Assembly: GCA_033296885.1 (NCBI GenBank)
Contig: MU863886.1
Location: 124,001 to 188,000 of the forward strand
From: Triangularia verruculosa
Taxonomy: Eukaryota > Ascomycota > Sordariomycetes > Sordariales > Podosporaceae
Reading direction: 5' to 3'
DNA: 64,000 nt
Made by a program: the position numbers and the translations under genes. Below, piece by piece: positions 49,901 through 62,220 of the stretch. Positions within the stretch are counted from its first letter, which is position 1, and each line of letters starts with the position of its first letter. Under the pieces are notes generated by a model. It made no database searches. It was not told where the DNA came from and was given only the letters and a program-made list of their open reading frames with translations.

Positions 49901-52900
49901 CAGGGAGAAGCTCCGCAGGGAGGCGCTCTGCTTCACCTTACCGACGTCACCGGGTTGCAATATACAAGTCGAGGTCGGTAGCGGCATCTGCATCCAACCT
50001 CTTGGCCTGTGACCTTGCTCTTTGGGGGGGTTTGCGAGGCAGCTCAGAGATGGGGAGAGTTTGCGTCCGGATACGAGGGGCTGAGAAACCACTGTTCAGT
50101 TAACCATGGATATACTGCACATACAGCACATTGCACGACACCACGGCGCAATGAGGCCCGATGGACGCAGCATTAGCCGGATGAGTTCTGTGGAGCGGGA
50201 TGATGGTGCCGACGGTAATGCAGTGGGAGATCGCCGTTGCCAATGCCGCGGTTTGGCGTGTTGATCAACATGATGTTTTGTTCGCTGCGAGCGTGGTCGA
50301 CGAATGAGGTGAGTCCAGAGCCGAGTGCAACACATTGTCGGAATCGCCTGGGGTTCACGGTGGGGTGTCATTGCTCGCCTGTTGCGACTTGTTGAGCAGC
50401 CACAATGTGTGCTATCTGGTGATGATGATGCAGAGTGCCCTGATCGATGGCAAGCCCCTTTGGGCCAAATGCCGCAGGATGCCACACATTCTGTCAGACG
50501 GAGCAATATCTCGACGCTCCAAGGTTACGCTGCTGGAATAGAGGAAAAAGAGGCGATAACAAGCCGCCTCGCCGCCATCTCCAAAACGAAACGGCAGCTA
50601 GACTCAATGTGTCCAGAGGCGCAGCCTATTTTTAGGACCCGATACACCACTGCTCCATCCAGATGAACACCGATTTGATCCGTGTGCTGTGCAACGCTGG
50701 AAGCTCGCCTTGGGCCCAATCAGCAGCCGAGCAGGGAGATGCCATGGGTGCTGGAATCATGGCCCGAGTATTTACAACTGTCCACCACGGAATGTCTTTC
50801 CTACCGTCAACATCTGGCGTGACGTTGAGGAACCCACAGACATCAACGCAGCATTGTTGGTCCAGGTCGGCGACCCCAACCCCAGGGAACCATAGAACAA
50901 CCACCCCAAACAAGAGAGTGAACCAGACGATCGAGCTCTTCAGACCCCAGCCAAGGCATCATCGGCTGTCTGTGCCCGGAGGCGTAATTTCGCGGCTCTT
51001 TTCCCCTCGGTTCGACGTTCAACAGCGAACGTTGAAATGCTTGTCCCCTCGTTTTCTTGCGCGGGCGCCGCAATCCTCTCCCGCTCACCGTGACGGTGGG
51101 TCGCGAGCGGCACAGCAAATTGACAGCTCATTGCTGCTCTGGTCACAAATCACGTTGCTTGTGCCTCGTGCGTGGCCGTTCCAACGTCGCCCGTCATGAC
51201 GATGGACCGGACAATATCGATGCGGCAATTAGCCTGTGTTTTCATAGTAGCTGCAAGAGAGGTGACCAGGTCAGCTCTAGCCTGCTGGAAGAGCACTCCC
51301 AGCTCTCGCCTCGGCAGGGATATAACGCTGCATCATGCATCCTTCTCGGCATTGCGCTCCGTGAAGGTGAGAAGGAGGGGCTGGGCCACCATGGCGCTGA
51401 GAGTCTCTTCTCCACTCCTTCTTGGCTCCTACCCGTGCCTATCACCACGTCTTCCCTTTTGGTCCAGCTCCAACTCCTGCCAAATCCCACCGAGCTTTGC
51501 CAACGGCACTTGCAGCCTTCGTTCCGCATCCTCTGTCAGTGGTGCAACCCTTGGCTGGACGCTGGGCAATCCATCACTGGAACTTTGCGAGGCAGGAAAG
51601 CGGGGGAGCCAGCACACCATTTCCTCCTTTCCTGCCAGCTCTCCAAGTCCCCCGTGCTGCAGGAGCAATACCGATGCAATTTCCTCCTGCAGTCGTTTAC
51701 AGAACCAGAGCCGGAATCATATGCGTACCAGGAGGACTGCCTCCGCTTGGACATGGGAGAACATGGGAGCATCGGACGAACTCGGATTCCTACAGAGTCG
51801 GTTGGCTGCTACCAGATGACCTAACCATCATCTCTTGTCGTCCACGGCTTCGCGAGTCCACCGCCGCGCGAAGCTAAGGTCTCCTTCCACGAGGTGAAGG
51901 TTACGTCCAAGGGCGCCCCAATCTACAGCCCAACGGCAGAACATCACGAGAACTAGATCTGCCGCTCCAGGTCGCCATCGCATCTTGCCCAGACTCTAAT
52001 AAAAGATTCTGAGCCGTGCCCCGGGTTTGGGGAAAACCATGGCTTGCCATGTCGCCCTTAAAACCTGGTGGTATACCTCCAACCCGGGTGCCTCCTCTGC
52101 ATCCGTACCAACCTTATCTGATAGTAACCACGACAGTCCGGAGATGAAATATGTGATGACATACTCCAGCTGAGCTCACCAAGGCGAACTCCGGGTGCTG
52201 CATGCGGCATCTTGCAGCGTGGTACCGGGGATTTTCTGTGCGTGTGCTGTTTGCCTGTCTCCTCTCCACTAAAGTTCTGCTCTGAGAGACAGAATGCTGT
52301 GGTCTTTGGTGGTGTTCCGAGGTCACTTGTGCGAGGAAGCATCCAAAAAGATATTTACTCGATGCTCCTTTGAGCTTCGAAAGAGGCGCCAAATAACGCC
52401 CGCTGGCAACGGAAATGCTTGATTTGCGGTGGAATGCCATCAGCGCAAGCCTCCGCATTTTCCTTCATGACAACATACAGCAATCTCGGCAGCGTGCATG
52501 CATAAAAGCCAATACCCCATACTATGATTCCGACGTTGTCTTGTCGTGAGCAACTGTTGTGACGTGCGAGCGCGCCAGCAGCCAAAGCGTTCCCGGTTTG
52601 GTCAGAATTTGGAACGTTATGCAACCGGCTCTGCTCCGGCTTGTCAACCGGCGCTCGTAGCCGGAGTAGCACTATGAGTGGAAAGTGAGCTGAAAATAGT
52701 CACCAATGACCATTGGCCATCGGGTCTGCAGCAGGGTAATTTGGTGATGAGTATGTTGACGGATGTCAGTAAGTGGCAGAATTTGTGGCAGAATTGCCCA
52801 TATACACAGCACTTTGTACCATATGCCAAATCGGTTGAATGTTCCAAGGCCAGCCCCAAGTAACTGCTGGCAAAGCTACAAGAGATGGCGTTATTTTTTC

Positions 52901-55782
52901 CCAATACGGAAGTGTACCGTATTACCTACCACGGCTGACAAGGAACTGAAGGAACCACACCCGTTCGGCACCAAGTAAGTGCTATCAAGATGGGCGCTTC
53001 GTGTCGCTGAGCCCGCACCGGTCTTCCCTCGTGAATTCGCCGTCGGGCCGAACACGTGGTGAGCTCTTGCCATGGGGCGTCTGCAATTGACAAGAAAGAT
53101 GAAGCTGCCCACTCACGCCTCGAGGCAGACGGCTTGATGGCGCGGTAGCTTGTGTCTTCAAGTAGCTTGCAAACTAAAGCATCATGGCGCACCACTTGTA
53201 GCGATCACTGCAAAGGTGTTGAGGTGTCAGGCACAAGCCGAGGTAGAGTAAGCAGGTCCGAGAATGCCTCGACAACTTCAGTCGTGGAAAGGCGCCGAGT
53301 GAGCTCCGAAATGTCCCAATAAACCGGGCTCGCTGCAGGCGCCCCGTCCGGAGAAAGGCCGGGCATGTCAACTGTGTTCTGGACGAGCATCGAGTGATGA
53401 TATTGGCTCAAATCTAGTTGCGTTTGGCTGGGTAGCAAGTCAGATCGCTGCTTCGAAATATCTCTCCAGAACATAAGCTTACTTGCACAAGAGCCGAGTC
53501 TTACCAGCACTAGCGATTGTGGTGCTAAGATGATTGGGGGCTGGTTTCCATGTGAAATCTAAACCCTCCGAGTTGAAGATGACGGACACCTCCCAGTCGG
53601 CACTCGCTAGATGGCAGTGGCGCACCACACATCTGACAAGCTAAAAGAAGACCGGTTCATGAGCTGTGTTGCCGAGCTCCTATTCCGACGCCTCTCCCTC
53701 GTCTTTTGATGGGGTGTGCCAATGGCTGCTGCAAATTTGGCAGTCAGTCTCAGTGTTAGCGCCATGGGGACAGGCTCGCCAGCAGTAATCGCCGACTCTC
53801 CTGCGGCATCGTGGCAAGGTCTGAAAGACATGACGAAATGTCGAGTTTATTCGATGCTTTGCGACCCTAAACCACTTCATGTGACGAAAGATGATGCGGG
53901 CGCGGCGGTCAGCTCTCTGTGATGTGTCGTTGGCCTTTTATCGGCCCGGAATGCCATTCCCTGTTGCTCAAGCATAGATAACTCAAACACTCGACAACGG
54001 AGATGCTCACCGTCTTGTCCATCCAAGTCACTGTGATTGCTGAGTGAAATTAGCAACAGCTGTAGGAGGTTGAGTTGAGAAGAGACTCCCCATCAGACAG
54101 CGTTGTTGGTAGGGCTGCCTGACAATTCAAAAGGCCTCTGACAGCGCAGCCTGTGGTCCAAAAACTTGAGCATGTGAGTGTGGAAAGGTCTTGACAGGAG
54201 AACCGTGCAGCTGACTGCGTACGCATGTAGTCGTATAGTTGTGTTCTGTGTCGAAGGCACGGGTGTGATTGCGTTGCAACTGCTAAGGGCTCGGACACCG
54301 GAATTCCGGGTAGCCAACAGTCCCAAGCCTTGTTGTATGGCCACCTTTCTTTGCTCATGAAAGCCTTGTGTCTCATTATGCTCCGCCGGAATCGGATTGC
54401 CCCGTCTCTTCGAGGCTGTGAAGGCATGTCACAGTGTACATGAGCCTGGTCCGTATGGTGTGCCAGCAGACGTAGAGAAGGACCAGCAGTCTGATTGCGA
54501 TTCAACAGATACCCCATCATGCCTGGATCTTGTGTCATGCTTGACACTCTGCTCAAGTAGATGTCATCTCAAAGCTCAAGAGAGAGACTTGAGATATCCC
54601 CACGCGCCAGGTTTTAGGCTTCTCAATCCAGGAGCACGATCACCTTCCTAGTCGTATTTCGTTCTCTTTGTTGGTGGAGTTACGAGCCTTGAATATCGCG
54701 GAAGGGCACCGGGTAAGACGAAGGCACACATATGCTGGGGACAAAATGCAAGTATCATGGACACCTCGCTGCCGCAAAGCATCATTGGCTAGGCAGGCAT
54801 GCGGTGGTCTCACAGATGTTCGGTGTGAAGTTCAAGTGGACATCTGAGCAGTCAACCAGTTCGGTTGCGGGCTTTCTATACCATGTCAGCAAGATTGCTC
54901 AAAACGGAGATTGGAGATATGCATAGGGGGCACTTACCTGTATGCATCCCAGCTTGATGGGGGTAGACTGGTGCCATGAAGTTGGTTGCCTGTTACCGGT
55001 TGACTGTCCCAGCAGTGCCAACGCTCGACTTAGAGTTTAGGCGATTAGACACCATCTCGGATGCTCAGTGGTTTCATGTAACGGTGGAGTTGTGTCAATA
55101 TTCGCAAGGCTAAAAGACACAGCCGTGGAATGATGGCTTGGCCAGAAGAGATGACGATTTGACTTTGTGTTTAAATCACTGACATTGATGTCAAGGAAAG
55201 AGCGATTGTAGTTGAATGTAGTTTGTTGCATCGAGGAAAGTCACCATGAGTGTCAATGCTGTTGGGTGATGGGCTTGGCAGCTGGCGGACAGCTGGTCAG
55301 AGCGGCTCTCGAGATCGTGGGTCAGGGTGTCGCGTGTGTGTTGCTGGACTCCGTAATTTCTGGATCCATCTGGGCCGGATTTTGGACGGTGTTTGGTTTC
55401 TGGCTTTCGGCCTTGGACCCTGCCGGCCTCTAAACCGGGTCCGAAAATTTGCAATTGGATGATCGCGTCTCCTATTTTTCTGTTTCTTCGATCTCTGTTG
55501 GTGTCCTGAAGCTGCGGGTCGTTACACGGCTGTTCAACCGGAATGGCATACGTGTGAAAGATCCAACTACCGGTTCCATCCATCATTCTTATCCTGGGCA
55601 TTCCCTACGAGCCCGCCGTCCCTATTTACCCATTGCGACAGCGATACACAACGATACAGCACACGCCATCGTGTCCCTTCGGACGTCCTTCCTACTCTTC
55701 GAATATAATATACCTGCTGCGAGCGCCCCGCGCTCCCTAATAATAGCAACGCCCAGTAGCGAAAGGAACAGCATCAGGCAGC
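40907..55782. other. 14.9 kb gene-free region
   Basis: I support no gene here. Reading frames up to 255 codons exist (for example near 51057-51824) but overlap other open frames on both strands, have no family motifs and look like chance frames in moderately GC-rich DNA. Occasional good donor sites (for example 45133, 50309) could belong to non-coding transcripts. The first 1-2 kb is probably the leader and promoter of the minus-strand regulator. A (CA)n run lies at 45900-45922 and a C10/A9 junction near 46351-46379. No transposon ends, long inverted repeats or rRNA/tRNA genes were recognised. Confidence 0.5.
45900..45922. repeat. (CA)11 microsatellite
   Basis: Perfect dinucleotide run inside the gene-free region. 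Confidence 0.95.
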
Positions 55783-56767
55783 ATGAGTTGGTTAACGGCC
55801 CTGTCGGGGTATCTGACCCCGGCATTCCTCATTATGTCGCCGCTCCTCTCGTATAGCGACCAGGCCTACTCAATGCACCGCGCAAAGTCGAGCGCCGGCT
55901 TCTCGCTCGACATACCCCTCATCATGCTTGTGGCCTCCCTGCTCAGGTTCGTGTTCCCCGAGCTGCCGTGCTTTTTTTTTTTTTTTTTTTTTTTGGCTGC
56001 TCCTCTAACGCGCAAGTTCTGCAGGATATTCTACTACCCTGGTGCCAAATTCGACGTTGCCCTCCTTATACAATCGCTCGTCATGACCGCCATGCAGGTC
56101 GTTCTTCTCAAGATTGCGCTTGACCATAGACCGGCACCCTCGTCAAAGGGCGGTGACGCTGCTGTCCCCTTCTCTAAAGTTAACGAGAAAGAGAGGAAGC
56201 GCCCATTCAACTTTTGGCAGTGGAGGTCGCCCAAACCGTGGGTCAACCTGGTGATGATAGTGTAACCTTGGACGCTCTCGGGCTGACTTTTGGAACAGAT
56301 ACTGGCAGTTTATCCTGTCCATGTTTGTTGGGCTCGTAGCTTGTGAGCTCTTGCTCTCCCCTATTCCCTCGGTTTATCAGGGATATTCCTCTCTGATCGG
56401 TTACATTGGGCTTGCTACCGAGGCCATACTGCCTCTGCCACAGATCATCGCCAATGTGAAGTCCCGATCCTGCAAGGGTTTCCGTTTCTCGGTGTTGGCC
56501 AGCTGGCTGCTGGGTGACAGCATGAAGATGTTCTGGTTCTTCACCTCCAAAACGACCATCCCATGGGCATTCAAGCTCTGTGGCATCTTCCAAGCCTGCT
56601 GCGATTCTTTTCTCGGAGTCCAATATTGGATGTACGGAAAAGGCCCAGCGGAAACCAAGGACCGGGAATTGCTGAACACGACTGCCTGGTCCGAGCCAAA
56701 GGTCGATATTTTTGCAGGCAGCGGGCGCCGCAGAACTTCGGTACTTCAGCCTCAAAAGACCACATGA
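55783..56767 (+). CDS. PQ-loop membrane protein, Any1/SLC66A2-like
   Basis: Multi-span membrane protein of the PQ-loop family. Yeast Any1 is a Golgi/endosome protein that counteracts the phospholipid flippase Neo1; the same role here is inferred. Preferred exons are 55783-55946, 56025-56237 and 56299-56767, giving 281 residues. The first loop region reads SPLLSYSDQAYSMHRAKSSA, without a true PQ. The second has LPLPQIIANVKSRSCKGFR, followed by SVLASWLLGDSMKMFWFFTS. Intron 1 contains a run of 23 T. Intron 2 has two possible donors: 56238 (61-nt intron, joining SPKP to YWQF) or 56262 (37-nt intron, adding eight residues, WVNLVMIV). I prefer the longer intron. The gene follows the large gene-free region. 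Confidence 0.88.
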
Positions 56768-59567
56768 ATGATATGAACGAGTACATACCTAACCTGGATA
56801 GATATTGTAATAAATTTGACACCTTAATTCTAGTACTGACATGATATGATGATTGCTACCTCGTGGATAGGGGAAGCCAAGACCCGCCTTGACGCCTCGT
56901 TCAGGGTGTGCAGGGGTTCTGGGAGTCTGTTAAGACACGACTTCCCATGGAAGTCGTCTTGAACCCGCCCTTTCGTGAAAACAGTCTTATGGGCCCAGTG
57001 GATGCCCATAACAAGTAACAGCATGAAATTATACAAACTGAGATAGCCTCAAGCCGCCATCTGGTAATCAACCTGCAAGGCTGGCCCTCAAAGCTCCCAG
57101 TGTCAAGTTCTTGGCAAGCAGCCAACCAGTCCCCATTCACCCTGGCTCTTCTTGAAGTGGGGCTAGAGACACCAGAAATGTCAAGCCTCAGCGCTGGAGG
57201 TTTTCTCCGCTTTTCCGTCTGGCATCATCGCAGCCACAAAGGAGACGACTGCCATCGCAAGTACCGGCTTATTAATCACTCATCAGCATTGAAGCGCATG
57301 TATTGATTTATTCTATTTGCTACGAGTCCCGACGCCTGGGACGGGCTGGCAAGTGTCCACTTGTAGCCCTTTATTGACATTGGTCACCACAGCGACTGAC
57401 CGACCTCACTTGCAGCCTTGCTCACAGGTTTGGCTGGATAGGTACCTTGACGAAGCCACACTACACACAAATCCGGTAATAATAGGGGGTAAAGTTTGGT
57501 GTTCTAGGTCAGTGGAGTCTTGTTTCTTTGGACTTGTTGAACCTTTGGCTTCCTTTGCTGTTGTCCTTGGCTTCGATGTTAGCCCCTTAAGCACTTCTCC
57601 CATCAGCATCTCAAAAAATCGTCCGAACACGATATCAGCCTAGCGGTAGCTTTATTAGCTCTCGTATCCTTTATTCTCTGGTACAATATGTCTTGCCAGA
57701 GCCCCCGAGGTTGTTGGACATCAGAGATTGCCATAATCTTCACATCCACTCCTCACGAAAATACCCCTTTTACCCCTAAGCCGGTGGCTCTTCACAAAAC
57801 TATGCCCTTTCTTGGAGCATCCTTTCTTTCACTCTTGCCGGTTGGGCTGTTCGGATCCATCTCATTTCGCCCTCCCTTCTTTACTTACCAGGTCTAGTGG
57901 CCAACACCATGATGCGTATTCTCATGCAGTCATCGTCGTCGTCCGTGGAGATAGATCCAAGGTCAGACTTCGTGCCATTATATGGATATACAAGCGCCAT
58001 TGCATCCAAAAGAGGTATCAAAGGCCTAGAAGATATTGCCGCCTTCAGCCTGCGCAGACATGTCTTTGTGCTTGCCTGCATGATTCCTTTCGCACAATCC
58101 TGTGATTTTCATTCAAGCTGTCTTCAAAATTGAAACCAGGGCAAAGCCAAACATCAGTGCCATCTGCAGATATAGCTACAAGCTACTTGTTCTCGCATAA
58201 CATATATGTTTTGGTATCGTAGACCTACCTAAGCTAACTTAGATCTTGCTCGACCTCTAAAGACATTCTCTCCTTAGTTGGCTTTACTATCTTGCCGCAA
58301 CATTGTCTCGATATTACACCGTCGTCCAAGCACAGACAGCCGGAGCCTGTCAGCTCAGTCAATAGAACGGTTTATGACCTTGTTTAGCTCTCTACTCTCG
58401 TCCTAGCAAGATTAGCTCTCAGTCTCAGCAGGTAAAGCTGAAGTCCTAAAACTCGATACATAGACGGCCGGTCTTTGCCTTTTACAAAAAGCGTTGAAGT
58501 CCTGAATCTCAATACAGAGACCGGACCGCACCTTTCCCCAGCGACATTATTGCGCCTATTCGGTAGACGGCGCTGAAGTCCTGAATTTTGATACAAAGAC
58601 CGACCTGCACCTTTTCCCCGGCGACATCATCCCGCCAACTTAACAGACATCGGCGACTCCCGAACCTAGACACACAGACCGACCTGCGACTTCCCTCCCC
58701 TTCTTTGATCCTTAAATTATCTAGATCCTCACAGCCCCAGCGACATCATCCCGCCAACTCGGCAGACAGCGCCGAATCCTGAACCTAGACACACAGACCG
58801 ACCTGCGCCTTTCCTCCTTTTCCTTGAGCCTTAAATTATCTAGATCCTCGCCGCCCCATCCTGAAATTTCTTTCTCTCTTTTTTCCTCACACGAAATAAG
58901 CCATTGAGCTTCGAATCACAGGGCTCAAGGCATCCCCCAACATCGCGGCCTCAACTGGCTCAAACTTTTCTTTCAGGGTATGTATCTTGTCTCCCTTGGT
59001 CATTCCCCTTCATCTCGATCTTGATCCCTCGAGAACATCGCCGTCTTGTCCTTGAGTCGCGGCGCTCGAACTGCCGGCTCCAACTCTTTACCACTCGAGA
59101 CTCGAGATCCGAGACCCGAGACTTGGGACTCAGGACGCTGCCTGCCTAGGCTACCTACCTTACCACCCACCACAGCACTGGTCACATGGTAACCTTAGCC
59201 TTGAGCCATTGCCACTGATCACTCTTTCCATCCAGAGGTTATCGTCTGAAGTCAGTCCTCTTTTAATTACGTGGCCTCCTTCCGTTGTCCCATTGCCTGC
59301 CTACATAAGCAGGATTTGTATTTCACCCCACCTCTCTCTCTCTTTCTTCACCCGCCATTCCGATAATACTTTCGCCGTTCCTCTCTTCTTCTTCGACTCA
59401 GAACTGAGCTAACCTGTTCACTCTTCGACAACCAACAGCCACCTTACTCGCCACCCTAGCAACAAGCACACCATCCACCATAGCATCGTCGCTACATTCG
59501 GTAAGCCTCATCACCTCTCACCAACTTTATCTCACTGACTCTCAAGTTTTCAGGCCATCCCAGCACG
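56768..59567. other. intergenic region
   Basis: No gene is supported. It contains the tandem repeat at 58437-58859 and, from about 59200, the pyrimidine-rich promoter and leader of the next gene. A probable 5'-UTR intron (GTAAGC...TTTTCAG) lies at 59501-59553, fifteen bases before the ATG. Confidence 0.55.
58437..58859. repeat. degenerate five-copy tandem repeat
   Basis: Five diverged units start near 58437, 58491, 58570, 58651 and 58769. The shared core is GAAGTCCTGAA, then a GATACA-GAC(C) block, GACCTGCACCTTT, and GCGACATCATCCCGCCAAC ending in CAGAC. Units 2 and 3 are about 80 bp. Units 4 and 5 carry an extra segment of about 35 bp containing CCTTAAATTATCTAGATCCT. Unit 1 lacks the second half and unit 5 ends after the extra segment. 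Units 4 and 5 are the most alike, so they are the youngest duplication. Confidence 0.85.
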
Positions 59568-61017
59568 ATGTCTACGAACAAGACGGATTTCAAGGCGGCT
59601 GCTACCCAGCAGCGCTTGCTGGCGGCCCTGATTGCATCCCAGCTGCAGGGCATGACCATCGATTACAAGAGTACGTGTTATTCCCTTTTTGTTTGCTGTT
59701 TTCCCCTTCAATTTCTGCCCTACTACCATCCCCTCACATGACCTGCCTTGGGCCACTCATCGCAACGTCGGCTAGTTCCGGGCTTTCGGTACTAGAAACA
59801 GAGGGCTCATTGCTGGCTTAGGTACTCTCCTACATGTTGTCAGCATGCCTTGATGTTTTTTCTGCCTGCGAGTCTGGAACAGTCACTGACGATGGTGTCG
59901 TTACGGCGAACAGAGATCGCTGCCATGATGCCGGGCATGACCGCCTCGGCGGTTGAGCACCGTTTCCGTGGCGTCAATGCCCAGGCCAAGGGTCTCAGGG
60001 CTGCTGTGGAGCTGTATGAGAAAGGCGAAGGCCCTCACCCGACGGAGTATGACTTTTCGTCAATTAACTCCAATGTCTGGGGCAAAGGAGCTCCCAAGCC
60101 TGAAGGTGTGCCTTGCTACTTGAACTTTCACATCAACTTGTTTCATTCATCGCATTACAAAGACATGAGAGCGCTGACATTATGTTTTCACAGATCTCCA
60201 GAAATACTTTGGTGGCTCCACTGAACAAGGTCTCCAGTACCATTTCCGCGCAATCAAGCAACAGGCCAACGTGCTCAAGACCGCCGTCGACAAGGGCGAG
60301 GATCCCGCCCAGGCTTTCGAGCAGTACATCACGGACAATGGCCATAGCGTCAAGACGGGCGTCAGCGTGAGGGGTGGCCACACGAAGGCTGCCAAAGCGA
60401 AGGCCGCTGCCGGCAACAGTACTGACAGTCCCAAAGCCGGCCCTTCCAAGAAGCGGGCTGCTGGCACGCCTGCCCCGAAGACTCCCCATAAGTCCCCCAC
60501 CAAGAAGCAGAAGGTGAAGGAGGAGTCTGAGATCGTCTCCCCTCCTGAACCCGCCAATTTGCCTGAGGTGCTCACCTCACCTTCGGATTTCGACCCCCCC
60601 TCGGTGGACTATGATGCTCTTGACGACAACGAGGCTCCCAAGCCGAAGAAGGATTCTCCCTGGAAAAAGATGGACATTGGTGGTCCCGGCCAGTGGTCTA
60701 ACTTGATGACCGGCGAGCGTCAAACGCTCAAGGCCAAGCAGGATGAAGTTTTGACTCGGTACAACGCCAACAGAGGCCCCATTCTCATTGAAGATTCCTC
60801 ACCCGACGGAGCTGAGGACGAACTGCCCAGCGGTCAGGAGACCCCCGGTTCGCCCTCTCCTACCCCGCACACTCGCCGCGTCAAGAAGGAGGGCGGTGCT
60901 CACCCCCCGAGTACTCCCGCTTTCAAGTTTGACAGCATCGATATTGACGACATTGTCGATGTTGACGAGGAGATGGACGACGACGATGATGACGACGATG
61001 ACCATGGCGCCATCTAG
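59568..61017 (+). CDS. nuclear-type protein with duplicated Myb/SANT-like unit
   Basis: 372 residues, exons 59568-59670, 59914-60105 and 60194-61017. The N-terminal unit (about 13-80) contains QQRLLAALIASQLQGMTIDY and then IAAMMPGMTASAVEHRFRGV, resembling the small Myb-like domains of fungal proteins. A second, shorter copy (about 99-136) reads LQKYFGGSTEQGLQYHFRAI with QQANVLKTAVDKGEDP. Both copies share xHFR/HRFR, QAxxL and KGExP. After that come Lys/Ala/Pro-rich basic segments (PSKKRAAGTPAPKTPHKSP, a likely nuclear signal) and an acidic tail ending in nine Asp. DNA or chromatin binding is inferred. A leader intron is probable at 59501-59553. I do not recognise a named gene. Confidence 0.85.
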
Positions 61018-62220
61018 GCTGCCTATGGGCCATTCCGGAAAGCGATTTGCGGTCTATACCCTTTTGAAGCTCTCCCACCGCGGCCATACTGAACATTCAG
61101 CTCAACAGCACAACCTCACCATGGCCTGAAGGAGTTTTTCATTTCTCGTTTCTGCAATTCTTCTTCCGCTTTCATCAACCATCCCCGCTCTCACATGTTT
61201 TTTTTACTATTGTAAGGGAGACACGCATCTCAACAACACGGCAAAAATTTCAATCCAACCCAACCCTCCGGCTTTTTTTCGTGAGCTTCGTTCTTACTCT
61301 TCTCGACTTCACTCATTCGGTCCTTTCAGCACTTTCCACCAAACGGCTTGATCGTTCACGGGGTCAATCCAGGAGGAGGATTGTTATGGACTGGATCAAG
61401 ATGAGGATGGTACCTACATGGTGACTTTTTCACCACATTTTCCGGGGGGTTTTTCTTAAAAGGGTCGTTAATATAGCGTTGTTTTCTCCCATTTTCTTTT
61501 TTTCTTTTTTGTCTTTGGTCGTTTTTTTATCGTCTGCGTTGATTTTCTTTCTCCTTTTCACTTTCTCTCTGGCCCTTTTCCATTTTACACAGAAATGTCC
61601 CAAAATTTGAGTTGCTCAAGAGGGGGGATTTAACGGGTGGAGATCATATAGCCTCAGAAGATGATATGGGAAAGGGAGACAAGAGGGATGGGGAGGTATT
61701 TGCTGAAGATGGGCGTTGATTTTATCTGGGCTGGGTGATACCCAAAAAGTTACACACAACATTGGGGGAAGGGGAAATTGTCAAGATTTATGTATTTAAT
61801 TATTGCTGATTGCAATAGCTTTGAGTCTGTACCTAGAAGGGGGGAGAGGTTGCTGGGATATGGGCAAATCATGGCGCCGGGAACTTTTATCAACTGCTGA
61901 GGGCGGGAGATATACACATAGCGCGGACAATACGTGCGTTGATTTTACATACTTTGCCCAGAAAGGTGACTGTAATGTGTGAACTCTGGGAGTGACATGG
62001 TTTGGTCTTGTTTGAGGGGTGGGTATGTGACTACTCGAAGCATCCAGCAGGAACGTTCACATGAAAGGCTACTCTGCCTCGAACATGCAACGAAGAGTAA
62101 GGTATAACTTGTATCATTAAGTGAATTACCATTATCAACGCCAAACCCCACCTTGAACTCCATACCTATCGAAAAACACATATAGTAGCTGCACCGCATA
62201 TATACAACCCCTCATCACAC
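61018..62220. other. intergenic region between convergent genes
   Basis: T-rich 3' flank (61195-61600) and G/A-rich spacer. Nothing coding is seen. Confidence 0.65.

Noticed and set aside
51057..51824. Two overlapping plus-strand frames of 255 and 215 codons
   Set aside because: They share the same DNA in different frames, have no motifs or sensible composition, and minus-strand frames are open too; chance frames are more likely.
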